Positions 43,132-55,003 of a stretch of 64,000 bases of DNA are shown piece by piece; position 1 is the stretch's first letter; each line of letters begins with the position of its first letter. The notes beneath the pieces are model-generated. The model did not search any database. It was not told the DNA's origin and saw only the letters and a program-made list of their open reading frames with translations. This DNA is from Cotesia glomerata (taxonomy: Eukaryota > Arthropoda > Insecta > Hymenoptera > Braconidae): positions 16,789,152-16,853,151 of the forward strand of contig NC_058160.1 of assembly GCF_020080835.1 (NCBI RefSeq), given 5' to 3'. A program made the position numbers and the translations under genes.

Positions 43132-43158
43132 AATTTTATATATTAGATATATATATAT

Positions 43159-46100
43159 TAGGGTGTGCCAAAAAAAGACGATATTTTTTTTTTTCACTCT
43201 TAGCCCAAAATATGATAGGATATGTCTAAACAAAAATTCTGTCAAAAGGCCATCTCTTAATTTCAATTTTAAGAGCTCCTTCATCGAACTTTAAGTTTTC
43301 CCATATAAATAACATGGAAAGTACGGTCTTAAACAGTATTTTACCCTGCAAGCTGTGAAGAAAATTTTTTTTGATAAAATGAATGATTGGACCTTTTTAA
43401 GCATTAAATTTCTGAGAAAAAATTTCATTGAGTCATAAATCAATCGTCATTATTTAAGTTTTTACGGATCTTTGAAATTTGAATTTTTTGAAAATTTTAC
43501 GTTTTTTGCATTTAACAGCTAAACTATTGGAGATAGAAAAAAAAATTAAATAGCAATTTTGTAGTTCGTTTGATGCTCTATAACGAAGTTCTCAACAATT
43601 TTTTTGTATAATCAATAACAAAAAAGCTACAGACCTACAAAGTTTTGTTTTTATTATTTTTCACTTTTTTCAATTGAACTATCGATGATATAGAACAAAA
43701 AATTTAGTATAAATTTTTTAGTATATCAAATTTGCAACAAAATTGTATAGGTGAGATTTTTCGTATTATTGATGGTTAAAAGTTACAGGCTCAACAAATT
43801 CTATTTTTATGATTTTTCATCTATATCATGTAGTATATCAATAATATATATAAAAAATTAATAAGAAATATAAAGTACATTCAATTTTTTACAAATTTAT
43901 GCTTGGTAAACTTTATATACTGTCTGCAGTTCCTAGATCAAAAATTGTTTACTAAAATCCAGTAAGAATCAGAAGAACTACAATAAGAATTTGTGAAATA
44001 GAACCCTCCTTCAAGTTGTTTACTATGACTAGATTATTATAATTATGGTTTATGATGAAATATACACGATTAGATTAAATAATGATGATAATAAATTTAT
44101 AATTACTTTGCAAATAAAACAGATAAAAAAGTTTTTTATAGTTTTGATTATATATTTAGACTCTAAAGAAATATGTTTCCTTTTCAATATCGATTAATCG
44201 CAATTTAACCCCGAAAAATTATTACACAAAAATAAATTCTCAATATTTTATGTTTATGTTTCTATAAATATTAATATTTGCATTGAACTATGTGTTTTCT
44301 ATAAAAATGAAGTTGTTATTGCTGCCAATATTCAAATTTAAATTCAAATTATCCTAAGGAATTCGCATTTAACGCCCTCTAAGCATTTATTGTTTTACCG
44401 CTTAATTGATAAATTTTCCCCGGGAGAACGCCAATTAGTGAATTCTATTGTCTTTCGTTTTAATTAGTCTTCAATTGAGGTTGGTTTTTTAAGAGTTATT
44501 TATGTAATAACAACAATTATACTTTTTGGAAAAAAAAACAATGTCTAGTAAAACTAATCAAAGAAAATACATCAACTTAGTTGGCTTCGAATCGAAAAAT
44601 TTAAATAATTTAAAATTACCGATGAATCGTGACGTTTTATGTTTGTTTTTCTACAAACATAGAACAGAAAAACGAATTATCCGCGAAAGTGCTAAACTTG
44701 TTCTTTTTGAGGTTAGTAAGGTGTGGAATAAGTTTTCATTGCCTGCAAACAACTCACATAATACAATCGTAAAAATTGAAAAATTGTACAAAGATTGGCA
44801 AATAACTCAAGTGAATAAAGCTCGAAAAAGATCTCCAGCTCAACTATTAGTTGAAAAAAATTTCAGAGATTCTCTTGATCGGTTATTTGATATTGCACCG
44901 CAGAATGCTTTACAGATTCTGAATTCTCCTCAAAAAAGAATTCTGATTGATAGTCGGCACATCTGTAAAACTAGCCAGTTGTTAAAAAACGCTACCGATG
45001 TTCAAGAAGTGCTAAGTACAGCAACTATTTGCCTAGATAATAACTTGAATGTTGTTCAAGTGGAAAGTACAGAAACAAACTCAGACATTAACGAGATTGA
45101 TCTAGCAGGTATATTAGATAGGTGTTTTTTTGTTCTATTTTTTATAATCTACACTGAGAGAAAAAATTTATTTTAATTAGCAATGTTGCAATAAAAAGTT
45201 AATTTGATAAAACTTTTCATCAATTTCATTTCTTAGCTGAAGAAGTCATTATTAAGTGATTATAAATTTATTATCATCATTATTTAATCTAATCGTGTAA
45301 ATTTTATCATGAACCAAAATTATAATAATCTAGTCATAGTAATCAACTTGAAGGAGGGTTCTATTTCACAAATTCTTATTGTAGTTTTTCTGATTCTTAC
45401 TGGAATTTAGTAAACAATTTTTGATCTAGGAATCTCAATCTTGCTGATTAAAAAAATTAACCATTTGTCTCGATAATCACTCAATTTGTATTCATTGAAT
45501 ATTTCTTTAACGCAAAACATTACTGAAGTAACAATAATATTGTAACGATATTGAACTGCAGACAGTATATAAAGTTTACCAAGCATAAATTTGTAAAAAA
45601 TTGAATGTACTTTATATTTCTTATTAATTTTTTATATATATTATTGATATACTACATGATATAGATGAAAAATCATAAAAATAGAATTTGTTGAGCCTGT
45701 AACTTTTAACCATCAATAATACGAAAAATCTCACCTATACAATTTTGTTGCAAATTTGATATACTAAAAAATTTATACTAAATTTTTTGTTCTATATCAT
45801 CGATAGTTCAATTGAAAAAGTGAAAAATAATAAAACAAAACTTTGTAGGTCTGTAGCTTTTTTGTTATTGATTATACAAAAAAATTGTTGAGAACTTCGT
45901 TATAGAGCATCAAACGAACTACAAAATTGCTATTTAATTTTTTTTTTCTATCTCCAATAGTTTGGCTGTTAAATGCAAAAAACGTAAAATTTTCAAAAAA
46001 TTCAAATTTCAAAGATCCGTAAAAACTTAAATAATGACGATTGATTTATGACTCAATGAAATTTTTTCTCAGAAATTTAATGCTTAAAAAGGTCCAATCA

Positions 46101-46323
46101 TTCATTTTATCAAAAAAAATTTTCTTCACAGCTTGCAGGGTAAAATACTGTTTAAGACCGTACTTTCCATGTTATTTATATGGGAAAACTTAAAGTTCGA
46201 TGAAGGAGCTCTTAAAATTGAAATTAAGAGATGGCCTTTTGACAGAATTTTTGTTTAGACATATCCTATCATATTTTGGGCTAAGAGTGAAAAAAAAAAA
46301 ATATCGTCTTTTTTTGGCACACC

Positions 46324-46326
<3 letters not shown>
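43159..46326 (+). mobile_element. Long-TIR DNA transposon copy 2, N-terminal exon only
   Basis: A 3,168-bp element begins TAGGGTGTGCCAAAAAA and ends in its inverse, with the 8-bp duplication ATATATAT on each side (uninformative in a TA tract). TIR arms are very long, about 43159-44110 and 45255-46326. The right arm has about 120 extra bases (45430-45551) absent from the left. The interior carries one intact transposase exon (44541-45108). It inserted beside the 5' end of Helitron B. Confidence 0.85.
44541..45108 (+). CDS. N-terminal transposase exon, intact
   Basis: ATG 44541 opens a frame beginning MSSKTNQRKYINLVGFE that runs past a consensus-like donor (GCAG|GTATAT at 45108/45109) and stops 65 bases later if unspliced, giving about 210 residues. 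Conserved features shared with 57393-57958 include KLP.NRDVL, FFYKHRTEKRIIRESA, KVWNKF and SLDRLFDIAPQNALQIL. It is basic and likely DNA-binding; this is inference. No downstream exon remains before the right TIR, so the catalytic domain is missing. The frame is intact, unlike copies 1 and 4. A truncated product could compete with full-length transposase. Confidence 0.65.
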
Positions 46327-46334
<8 letters not shown>

Positions 46335-46359
<25 letters not shown>

Positions 46360-47021
46360 TTGAAATGAAATATATAATCAACCTGAATATATTAATTATA
46401 CTAACTTTTATAAGTTGGAGGCCCTCTTCTTTATTCAACTAACTAACGAATACTAAACGTATCATAACCAATAAATACTAAACAAAACACAATCGATTAA
46501 ATGACAGACAGATTCTTTCTTCTTTTTAAACAAACAAAAGATACCGTAAATAAATGACATCTTCACATAACCTATGAAAGATGAATAATTTTTAAACAAA
46601 AGATAGTAGCGTAAATAAATGCCATATTTACATAACCTAGAAATGAATTAACAAAACCGTTGCTATAGACAATAATTCATGTCACAACCTTGTGGATGCG
46701 TGGGTAGATGCGTGGGAGTGTGTGGGTGGATGCGTGGGAGGGTGTGTGGAAACGCGTTTATAAGTATTGACGTGACATTAGACATTTTGCCGGTCTTTAT
46801 GCGCTCACATATAAAGAAGAAGTGATGTTCATTTGTTTTAGTAGCAGAAACAAATTACTATCCATATAAATTTGAAAAAAAATGGTGAAGGGTTGATGGA
46901 ATTCAAAAAATGAATAGCCTAAAACTTTCTACAATCAATTCTGCGTCGAATAGTCATGGTCTCATGCCGATCAGTCTAGTAGTTTTCAAGATTATCGGTA
47001 ACAAAAAAAAAAGTTGCTTAT
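46335..47021. other. Spacer with a short GC-rich minisatellite
   Basis: 46692-46745 has three or four copies of a GGATGCGTGGG-type unit (GTGGGTAGATGCGTGGGAG and relatives). The rest is AT-rich with no gene. TA flanks mark where the next element inserted. Confidence 0.5.
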
Positions 47022-47029
47022 ATATATAT

Positions 47030-48056
47030 TAGGGTGCTTTTTTTTTTTCAACTATTTTTTTTTCAGTTCGATCGTGAAATTTTGTTGCAAGTACCCAAAA
47101 AAAATACCCTGAAAGTTTAGGTCCTTAATATTAATATAAAGACCTCGACCCAGGCGTTTAAAGATTTCCCCTTAAAAAAACACAGAAATTTTGATTTTTT
47201 TATGTTTAAATTTCTATAGCTCAGTGGCATTTCACAGCATTGTTTCGACCGTAGACGGGTTTTTTTTTTAAATTGAATGCTCTACAAAAGTGTTCATTGC
47301 GGCCAAGCCGTAACTCGAACCGGCGAAGTAGTACAGGCCTCTAAAGTTTAGAGTCTAAACTTGATTTTTCCATGAAATTCACGTTTTTTCGCATTTATCT
47401 CTTGAATTACAAGAGCTACAGAAAAAATGTAGGTAACAAACTTAAAGATCATTTAATTTCCTACAAAAAAGGTCCTGAGAACCAAGTCGCTAAAATTAAA
47501 ATTTTCAGAGATATTGGATGATATTTTTAAAAGATATTTTTTATAATTTGACGCAACTTTCGATAAACATTTGAAATAACTAAAAGTTCATCATTAAATA
47601 TCTCTGAAAATTTTGATTTTAGCGACTTGGTGCTCAGGACCTTTTTTGTAGGAAATTAAATGCTCTACAAGTTTTTCATTTTTTCTGTAGCTCTTGCCAT
47701 TCACGAGATAAATGCAAAAAACACGAATTTCATAGAAAAATCAAGTTTAGAGGCCTGTACAATCTCGCCGGTTCGAGTTACGGCTTGGCCGCAATGGACA
47801 GTTTTGTAGATCATTTGATTCTGGAAAAAACCCGTCCACGGTCGAAGCAATACTGTGAAATGTCATTGAGCTATAGAAATTTAAACATAAAAAAATCAAA
47901 ATTTCTGTGTTTTTTAAGGGGAAATCTTTAAACGCCTGGGTCGAGGTCTTAATATTAATATTAAGGGCCTAAACTTTCATGGTATTCTTTTTTGGGTACT
48001 TGCAACAAAATTTCACGATGGAACTGAAAAAAAAATAGTTGAAAAAAAAAAGCACC

Positions 48057-48059
<3 letters not shown>
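47030..48059. mobile_element. Long-TIR family copy 3: wholly palindromic MITE
   Basis: A 1,030-bp element begins TAGGGTGCTTTTTTTTTTT, ends with its inverse, and has ATATATAT on both sides. Almost the whole length is two inverted arms of about 480 bp around a short centre near 47545. The arms resemble those of copy 1 (for example the ATGCTCTACAAAAGTGT and ACGGGTTTTTTT segments) and not copies 2 and 4. It is non-coding. Confidence 0.85.
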
Positions 48060-48111
<52 letters not shown>

Positions 48112-48116
48112 CAGCA

Positions 48117-48148
<32 letters not shown>
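48060..48148. repeat. (TA)n microsatellite
   Basis: A TA tract interrupted once by GCAGCAGC at 48111-48118, between copy 3 and an LTR-like sequence. Confidence 0.95.
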
Positions 48149-48151
<3 letters not shown>

Positions 48152-49877
48152 GACGTTATTTTATCGACCGGGGTCTATTTAAAATGAATGTCACTAGCGC
48201 CAACGGATTTTTGTGATTCTAAGTCGATATTTCAAGGCCAAAATTTTATAGAAAATAATTGTGAGGATTAAAAATTAGAGTTTAGTGAGTAGAGTCTGAG
48301 TTTAGATGCCGAGTAACGAGGAGCTACAGTTTTAGTGTGAATTTAGAGAGTTACAGTTACAGTTTAGATTTTGAGATTTTTGAGATTAGAGTCAGTTTTA
48401 GAGTCAAGTTTTTGAAAAATATTGAGGTTGAGTCATTTAAGGGTTTTATTGAGTTATTTTGAGTTTTGAATTTTGAGTTTTGAGTTTTGAATTTTAAGTT
48501 TTGAGTTTTGAGGCTACAGAGTACGTGGGTAAATCAGCATTACCGTGGAGCGGGACTATAAGTCACCCGGTTTCGTTTGATGTTAGACGCCAGTCTAACC
48601 CTTCGAGACTTCCAGGTGGAATGCCTAGGTCTGGTTGAGACGCCAGCGCTCCGATGTAGGGGAACATGACGAAAGCATATGGGATTAGTTTAAGTTACGT
48701 TTACGTTTACATTTTTCGTTAAGTTTTAGTTAAAGTTTAAGAGTTTAAGTTACGTTTTTGCTATTTCGATTTTGAGTTTAAGTTACGTTTTTGGTTTTGA
48801 TCCCAGCCGTAGTCAGTTCCTGGAGAACATCCACCAAAGGAATATCCGTACTCAGAGCTTTAGTTGTTTGATTAGGGGATTAAAATATTTTATAGGGATT
48901 AATAGCATATAGAAATTTTAGTTGTGAGTGAGTCACGTTTAAGACAGTTGAGTTTGGGATTTCGTTAAGAACGGTTGAGTTTTAGATTTCGTTAAGAGTT
49001 GTTGAGTTTTAGACTTCATAGAGGACAGTCGAGTTGAGGAGTTGCTTCTGATCACTTCCGGTGACCGGACGTGCATACCGTTGCAGCTACAGGGTAAGAT
49101 TTTGGTCTTTTGCGTTTTAGTTTGAGCTACAGAAATGAATACAGTTACGAAGTTTATTTAAATTATTATAAAAAGTTACTCAGCATCGATATTGTTCGTA
49201 TCAGGTATGAGATTATTTTATTTATTGTAATTTGAGCGTTAATAAATGAGTTTTGGTCTTTAGATATTGGATAGTCTCGTTTATGATAAATTTTGTATTT
49301 AGAGTTTCGTTGACAGATTTAGTTGAAATTGTTATTCGAGTCATTAAGATTTATTTATTTATTTGTGTTATTTTAGAAAAGTAAGTGTCTGTAACTTGAC
49401 TATAGTGTTGATTATTGTTAACTGTATCGTTCTAGTAATTTTATGGTGATTTGAGATCAAGTTTGTTAAGTAAGTTTACGGTTTATTGAATAAATAAGGA
49501 TTTTGTTTTAAGCATAAATTTTTGGTGTTGCGAAAAGAATTATTACAATTATAGATCCTCTCTACCCGAACCACCCCCTCTCTCCACAAACCAGTACACT
49601 AAGCAACCCCGAGGTATTCCGTCGTCTTTCCAGTTTTTGGTTCTTTGGTCTTTATTTTACGTTAAGTTTCTGTGTTTTCGATTAAGTTTACGTTTTGGCT
49701 AGTTTTGATAATTTCTAGCGAATAAAAATGATCTAATTCCGTTTAAGTTTAAGTTCAAGTTCTGACTTCGTCTAATTTTCAGTTTAAGTTTGGGCTAGTT
49801 TAAGAGTTCCTAGCGAATAAAAATCCTTCAAGAGTTCCGTGTTCACTGGTTTGGTGATTCCAGTGATTAAAAATTAC
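48149..49877 (+). repeat. Candidate LTR, Gypsy-like
   Basis: It starts TGTGACGTTATTTT directly after a TA tract and ends ATTACC directly before TGGCGCCC, a common LTR-element primer-binding start. At about 1.73 kb it would be a long LTR. The body is rich in GAGTTTTGAGTTTT and TTAAGTTACGTTT repeats. No second copy, gag or pol follows; the sequence runs into another TA tract near 49995. Ends lack a clean TG...CA pair, so the call is tentative. Confidence 0.45.
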
Positions 49878-49878
49878 C

Positions 49879-49896
49879 TGGCGCCCTAATTTTATC
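49879..49896 (+). promoter_or_regulatory. Candidate primer-binding site
   Basis: TGGCGCCCTAATTTTATC follows the candidate LTR. TGGCGCC starts are typical for tRNA-primed LTR elements. The leader after it lasts only about 100 bases before the TA tract. Confidence 0.4.
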
Positions 49897-49998
49897 GGGA
49901 CCAGAGATCAAGAATCAGAAAGAAGACGAAGTATAACCTAGATTTTATTTTTAGAGTTGAGTCTAGTCAAGGTCCCGTATACCCCCTTGAAAATTTGG

Positions 49999-50004
<6 letters not shown>

Positions 50005-50083
<79 letters not shown>
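50005..50083. repeat. (TA)n microsatellite
   Basis: A pure TA tract of about 80 bp serves as left flank and target of long-TIR copy 4. Confidence 0.95.
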
Positions 50084-50086
<3 letters not shown>

Positions 50087-50171
50087 GGTTTGCCAAAAAA
50101 ATCGGATATTTTTTTTTTTTTACTTTCCGCTTAGAATACTGTAGAAGATGTCGAAACAAAAGGCCTGTCTA

Positions 50172-52028
50172 CCCTCGCGGTTTCGGAATTACTGTGAAAT
50201 GACAGTGAAATCACAGTGAAATCATCTTCACCATAAATCCACGGTGAGTTTACGGTAATTTTTTGGTGAATTCACAGTGACTTTGGGAAATTTTGTCACT
50301 ATGGTTTAGTAGTGATATCACTGTAGATTAATGGTAGTCTCATAAAGATAACACTGTGGTTTCATAATAGTTTCACAATAAATTCATACTAATTTCACTG
50401 TTATTTTATTTTGACTTCATAATGACTTGATGATTATAACACCATGAGTTTATAATAGTTCCACAGTGAATTTTTAGTAATTTCACTGTGATTTCACTAT
50501 GATTTCACTGTGACTTCATGATGATCAGATAGTTATAACACCGTGTTAAATCCAGTCAGCCTGAGAAAAAAAGCAGTTGGTTGGCCACTTTTCGACAATT
50601 TATATGAAAAAAAAAAAATAATTTTTTTCTAATTTTAACTATTTTTTAATGCAGAATTTCGAAAAACTGAGAATAATTCCAGTGAATTCAAAAAAAATTT
50701 TTTAAGTTTAGCTGATTTTTTTGCTTATAGAAAACAACAATAGCTATAGTTTAAAAAAAAAAAAAAGCAAATTGAATGATTTTCGCGGAGTTATAGGTAC
50801 TTGTTGAAAAGCGGAACCGCATTTATTTTTTTTTCATTAAAAAATTAATATTACGTGAAACATTGGTCGTATAGACATCGGGTTTGGATCATTTTGTTCC
50901 TTATTTAATTCTCTACATTTTATACGCAGCATGTCTCGACCACTTGAGTTTCTGTGATTTTTAACTTGAAGCTCAACGCTAAAACGCAATATTTTAAACA
51001 AAAAAAAGCAACACTTTCCACATACATACAAATGTTTAGAATATTTTTCTGCGTATTTTGAAAGAAATAAAAATCCAAATTCGGACCATTTGTCAAAAAG
51101 TTGCCAACAAACAACTTCTTTTTCCAGGCCGACTGGACTATTTTGAAGCTATAAACTGAGTGGGAAACTGGCAAAATTTCGAATGTTCTGTCATGAGGAT
51201 CAAAGCAATAGTTTATTTGTATTTCTGTGAAATTTACTAAAAATGGGCAACTTTTTGTCTTACTCCGATTTTTAAAAACCTATTTTTTAACAGATTAATA
51301 TTATAATATATAAGTTAGGCTGGCAATAGCCGAGTCGGCTCGGTGCCCACATTTCGAAAGAGTGGGACCCGAGTTCGATCCCGGCACGCACAAATATTTT
51401 TCAGTGATTATAAATAAAAAAAAAAAAAAGATATGTGCGCTACATTGCCAGGCCTCTGTATCAGCCGGGTTTTCTATGGTTTTCCCATATAGTTATGGAA
51501 GGTAAAAATGTTATTATAGAAGTACCTTCCATACTATTTAAGGCCGTAATGCAAATGCAGGTACTGATTATAACGCGTAAGTCGGCCACAGTCGCAACGG
51601 ATGTGTGTCGGGCATGAAAGAAAAAATCCTGACATGCAGGGGGGGGGGGGCGAGAAAAATGATTGAGAGTTCGTGGTTGAGAGATGCATAATTATATTGT
51701 GGAGAGACAATAATTCCCCATCCTCCCTTGTAAAACTCACAGTGGTGTCACTCTAAGCTGACTGCAGTATCACTATGGAAATACTATCAAATTACTATGA
51801 ATTTATGGTGAAACTGTTGTAAGATAACTATGAAACGACTGTGATAAAATGATAAGACTACGGTGAACTTACTATCGAACCACTCTGAGATCACCATAAA
51901 ACCACAGTCACCTAATGTCCCTATGTCATAGTGATTTCACCGTAAATTCATCATGATCTCACTGTCTTTTCACTACAATCTCACTAAAATTTCACTGTGA
52001 TTTAACAGTGATTCCGAAACCGCGAGGG
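50172..52028. mobile_element. Nested 1.86-kb CACTA-like element, TA duplication
   Basis: Ends CCCTCGCGGTTTCGGAAT and inverse, with TA on both sides (50170-50171 and 52029-52030). The opposite TIR arm of the host (near 59465) reads GGCCTGTCCAAAG when inverted, against GGCCTGTCTA...TAAAG here, so it supplies the empty site. Subterminal regions carry many TCACTGTGATTTCA-type motifs. Its ends match those at 9964-11359. It contains a tRNA-headed SINE-like sequence and no transposase. Confidence 0.9.
51313..51570 (+). mobile_element. tRNA-headed SINE-like sequence in the nested element
   Basis: TAGCCGAGTCGGCTCGG and GAGTTCGATCCCGGC (B box), at tRNA spacing, are followed by an A-rich stretch and a GC-richer body containing GGTTTTCCCAT and GGCCGTAATGC-like segments reminiscent of conserved cores of arthropod tRNA SINEs. 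The exact 3' end is unclear. A G run at 51640-51650 follows. Confidence 0.5.
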
Positions 52029-55003
52029 TAAAGGAGAGTTCTTAATTTTAATTTTAAGAGGTCCTCCATCGATTCTGAAGTTTTTCCCATTTAAATAACA
52101 CGGGAAAAAATTTTTTTTTTCATTTTTACTGCCGCAACGTCTGAAGATTTCATTTTTTCATAAAATAAACTATTAGACCTCATTTGGAATTAAATTTTGA
52201 ACAAAAAATTTGATGCACTACAAAAAACATCTGGATAAATTTTTTGTATCATCAATATTTTTAAAGTTACAGACCAACAAAATCCTATTTTTCTAATTTT
52301 TAGCTTTGTTCAAGTGAACCATCGATAAAAATACAAAAAATTTGGTTCTTATTTTTTAGTACGTCAAATTTGCTACAAAATTGTATAAGAAAGATTCGTT
52401 GTCTCCGCAATAGCTCAGAGTAACAAGCCTGATAAGTCATAATTTCATAATTTTTCAACTATATTTTGTAAATTATTGACGATAAATGACAAATTTCAAT
52501 TAAAAATTTAAAGTATATTTAATTCTCTAAAAAGTTAGCCTAGATTAATTTTTTACATTATAACTTGCTTAATAAGTCAACAAATATTATTGTTATTTAT
52601 TTCGTTTTTGGTCTATTGAGGTTATTTAACCAATCCTCAAGACAACCTTGATTAAGTAAACATATTGAAAATGATTTGACGCATTCCACTCCCACAAGAT
52701 ATATTATTAAAAATAAAAAAATTGAATGATTAACAAGTATTCGATATAATCAAACATCAAATTCTTTCTAGTACTTTATAATCCTTTTCTGTTTCAAACG
52801 ATCTTCTATTTTTCGAACTGAAAAACATGCTAAATTCTATACTGAGTTAGAAAAGCGTTTTAATGTTTCAATAATAAAATTTTTGAAGGCTTTTATTCAT
52901 AATCTACAGCAGAAAGTTTCAGGGATAGTCTGCAGGATCAACTGAATTTTCGGATAAATTGTTAAGGATTAAATACACAGTATAAAAAACAAATTCGAGA
53001 AGCAACTAGTTTCAACAGAATTTATAAGAATAAGGAAAGGTATTTTTGAAAAATTGAGCCCTTATTGAAGTAATTTACTACAAGTAAATAATTGTTATTT
53101 ATTAAACTATATTTAGATTCACACTAATAAATCGGATAATGCCGGCATAAATTACAAGTTTTCTATATAAAAACCAGATTTATTATATTTCCAGACATTT
53201 AAACGTATTTGGTTTGTAACTTAGTAATGTAGTAACTCTTAGTAACGTTAGGAAATTTTTTCCTATGCTCTTCAACAGCTTGCAATAAATATTGCCTTTG
53301 TTCTTCACTCCTGGTCAAACAGTTGTTGTACTCCTGAATTAATGCTATGCCTCGTTCAGCGAGATCATTAATCACTTGTACGTCAGACAGCACTGATTTA
53401 CAGTGTAAATAATTTTGATCAGATGCTCAGAGATCTAGATCCTTGTCCATGAATTGATGCGGTAATTCAAACTGTTGAAATAAAAGCAATGATTGCTTGC
53501 TAGCAAAATCACAGAGATTTTTCGATAATAACAAGCTTATATCTTTGGCAATAAACTTTTTCGAGTTTGCAGCATTACGGTTTCGCACTTTCATTGCAGC
53601 TACGGTTTGCCTTTTAATTTGTAAGGGTACACTGTCATCAAATAACGCTAAACCGACTAACTCTTCGGATAAGTACCATAAATGTCTCAATAATTTCGAG
53701 CTTGCTGCGTCAGCAATTTTTTGATGAACAGAACGGTATTGATATAAATTTTTAACCATATTCAAATCTTGATTAGGTGACTTTATCGCAGAAGGTGCTT
53801 GAAACCATGAAATGACATAAAATTCAACGAGGAATAAGCAGACATATCTTAGTCCATTTACCTCAGTGGAATTCATTTGAAACTGTTTTCGAAACATAAA
53901 CAGTTTCAAAGCCTACAGAGCTTTTGACATCCATCTGGCATGGTGGTTGGGTCCTGGAGCTTTAAAGCTTATTCCATTTTTTGGAGAACCGCCTAAAAAT
54001 ATCAACACCAATTCTAAAAACTCTTTATAATCGTCTCGGTCATACTTTTCCTGAAATATAAAATTTGTAATTGAATTTTGAGGATCTGAATCAAGATTTG
54101 TAACTAATCAATAAATTAACCGCAATTATCATTCAGAATTTGAAGAAAACACTATGATCCGGTTGTAATGAGTACTATGCGAATAATGCTACTAAGTCAG
54201 AAAATTAGGAGAGTAAATAAATTCAAATTTTTTATAGTGAGTTCTGAAAGGATGTAACTTTATTAAAAGCTGCTATTTCGAGATGAAATAAAGCATTTTA
54301 ACTCTTCAATTCTGTACTAATAAAAATAAGGCACAGAATTTTTTCACAGGTTTTTCTTTCAGCCCGATCAGAACATCAGAACATCAGAACATAATATTAA
54401 TCAAAATAATTTTTAAAATTTGTTGATTTAAATCTATTTCTGAAAGAGGTTCATTTAACCAAAAAATGTAGACGAGAATTTTGACAATGAAAAGAAAAAT
54501 TTGATAAGATAATAATAGTGGTCGATAAACAATTACGATTGTTATAGAATATTTTGTAGTTGGTATATGATCGTCGGTGTTTTTGTCTTTGAGTTCATTA
54601 TTGCGAAACCATAAAGTACTCTCAAAAATAACCAAAACGATGACCTTCTTAAAACTAATGTACAAATGTCAATAATTAGAAAAAATTATTATAATTTAAA
54701 TACCTGTAGCCGATCAAAGATTGTCTTGTCAAAATGACATCGTTTGGTGGAATGATCCACATATTTTTTCGGGAACAGGTGAATGTTGTTTACTAATTCA
54801 TTTACCTGTATTTGTCGCACATGTGTCAAAGCACATAGCTTTAATCCGATCTGAAATATTCCACTTATTTATGGTTGCCTTGATGGCGATTGCTTGGTTT
54901 AAACCAGTCCCACGGTCAAGTTTTGGTACTCCCAATAACTGCTGAGTATTGACACCCGATTAGATTATTGGCAGTCTTTCGACTTTATCCCGGCCAGTCA
55001 TCC

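Larger units (their letters stand above)
37243..43132 (-). mobile_element. Helitron copy B, near full length
   Basis: A 5.9-kb element on the minus strand: 5' end TCTCGTGTCACCATG at 43132, 3' hairpin GGCAAAACAACGTTTGCC followed by GGGTCAGCTAG at 37243. Gene order is a cysteine-rich N-terminal region, an intron, a Rep/HUH nuclease and a Pif1 helicase, as in autonomous Helitrons. Several nonsense and frameshift changes disable the helicase. Copy A is its internally deleted relative. Confidence 0.92.

Noticed and set aside
49938..50159. Open frame with an Ile-Tyr repeat
   Set aside because: Translation of the (TA)n tract and adjoining transposon end.
54721..54945. 74-codon plus-strand frame
   Set aside because: The opposite strand encodes the VERLP...LLGVPKL...NTG part of the transposase, so this is a shadow.
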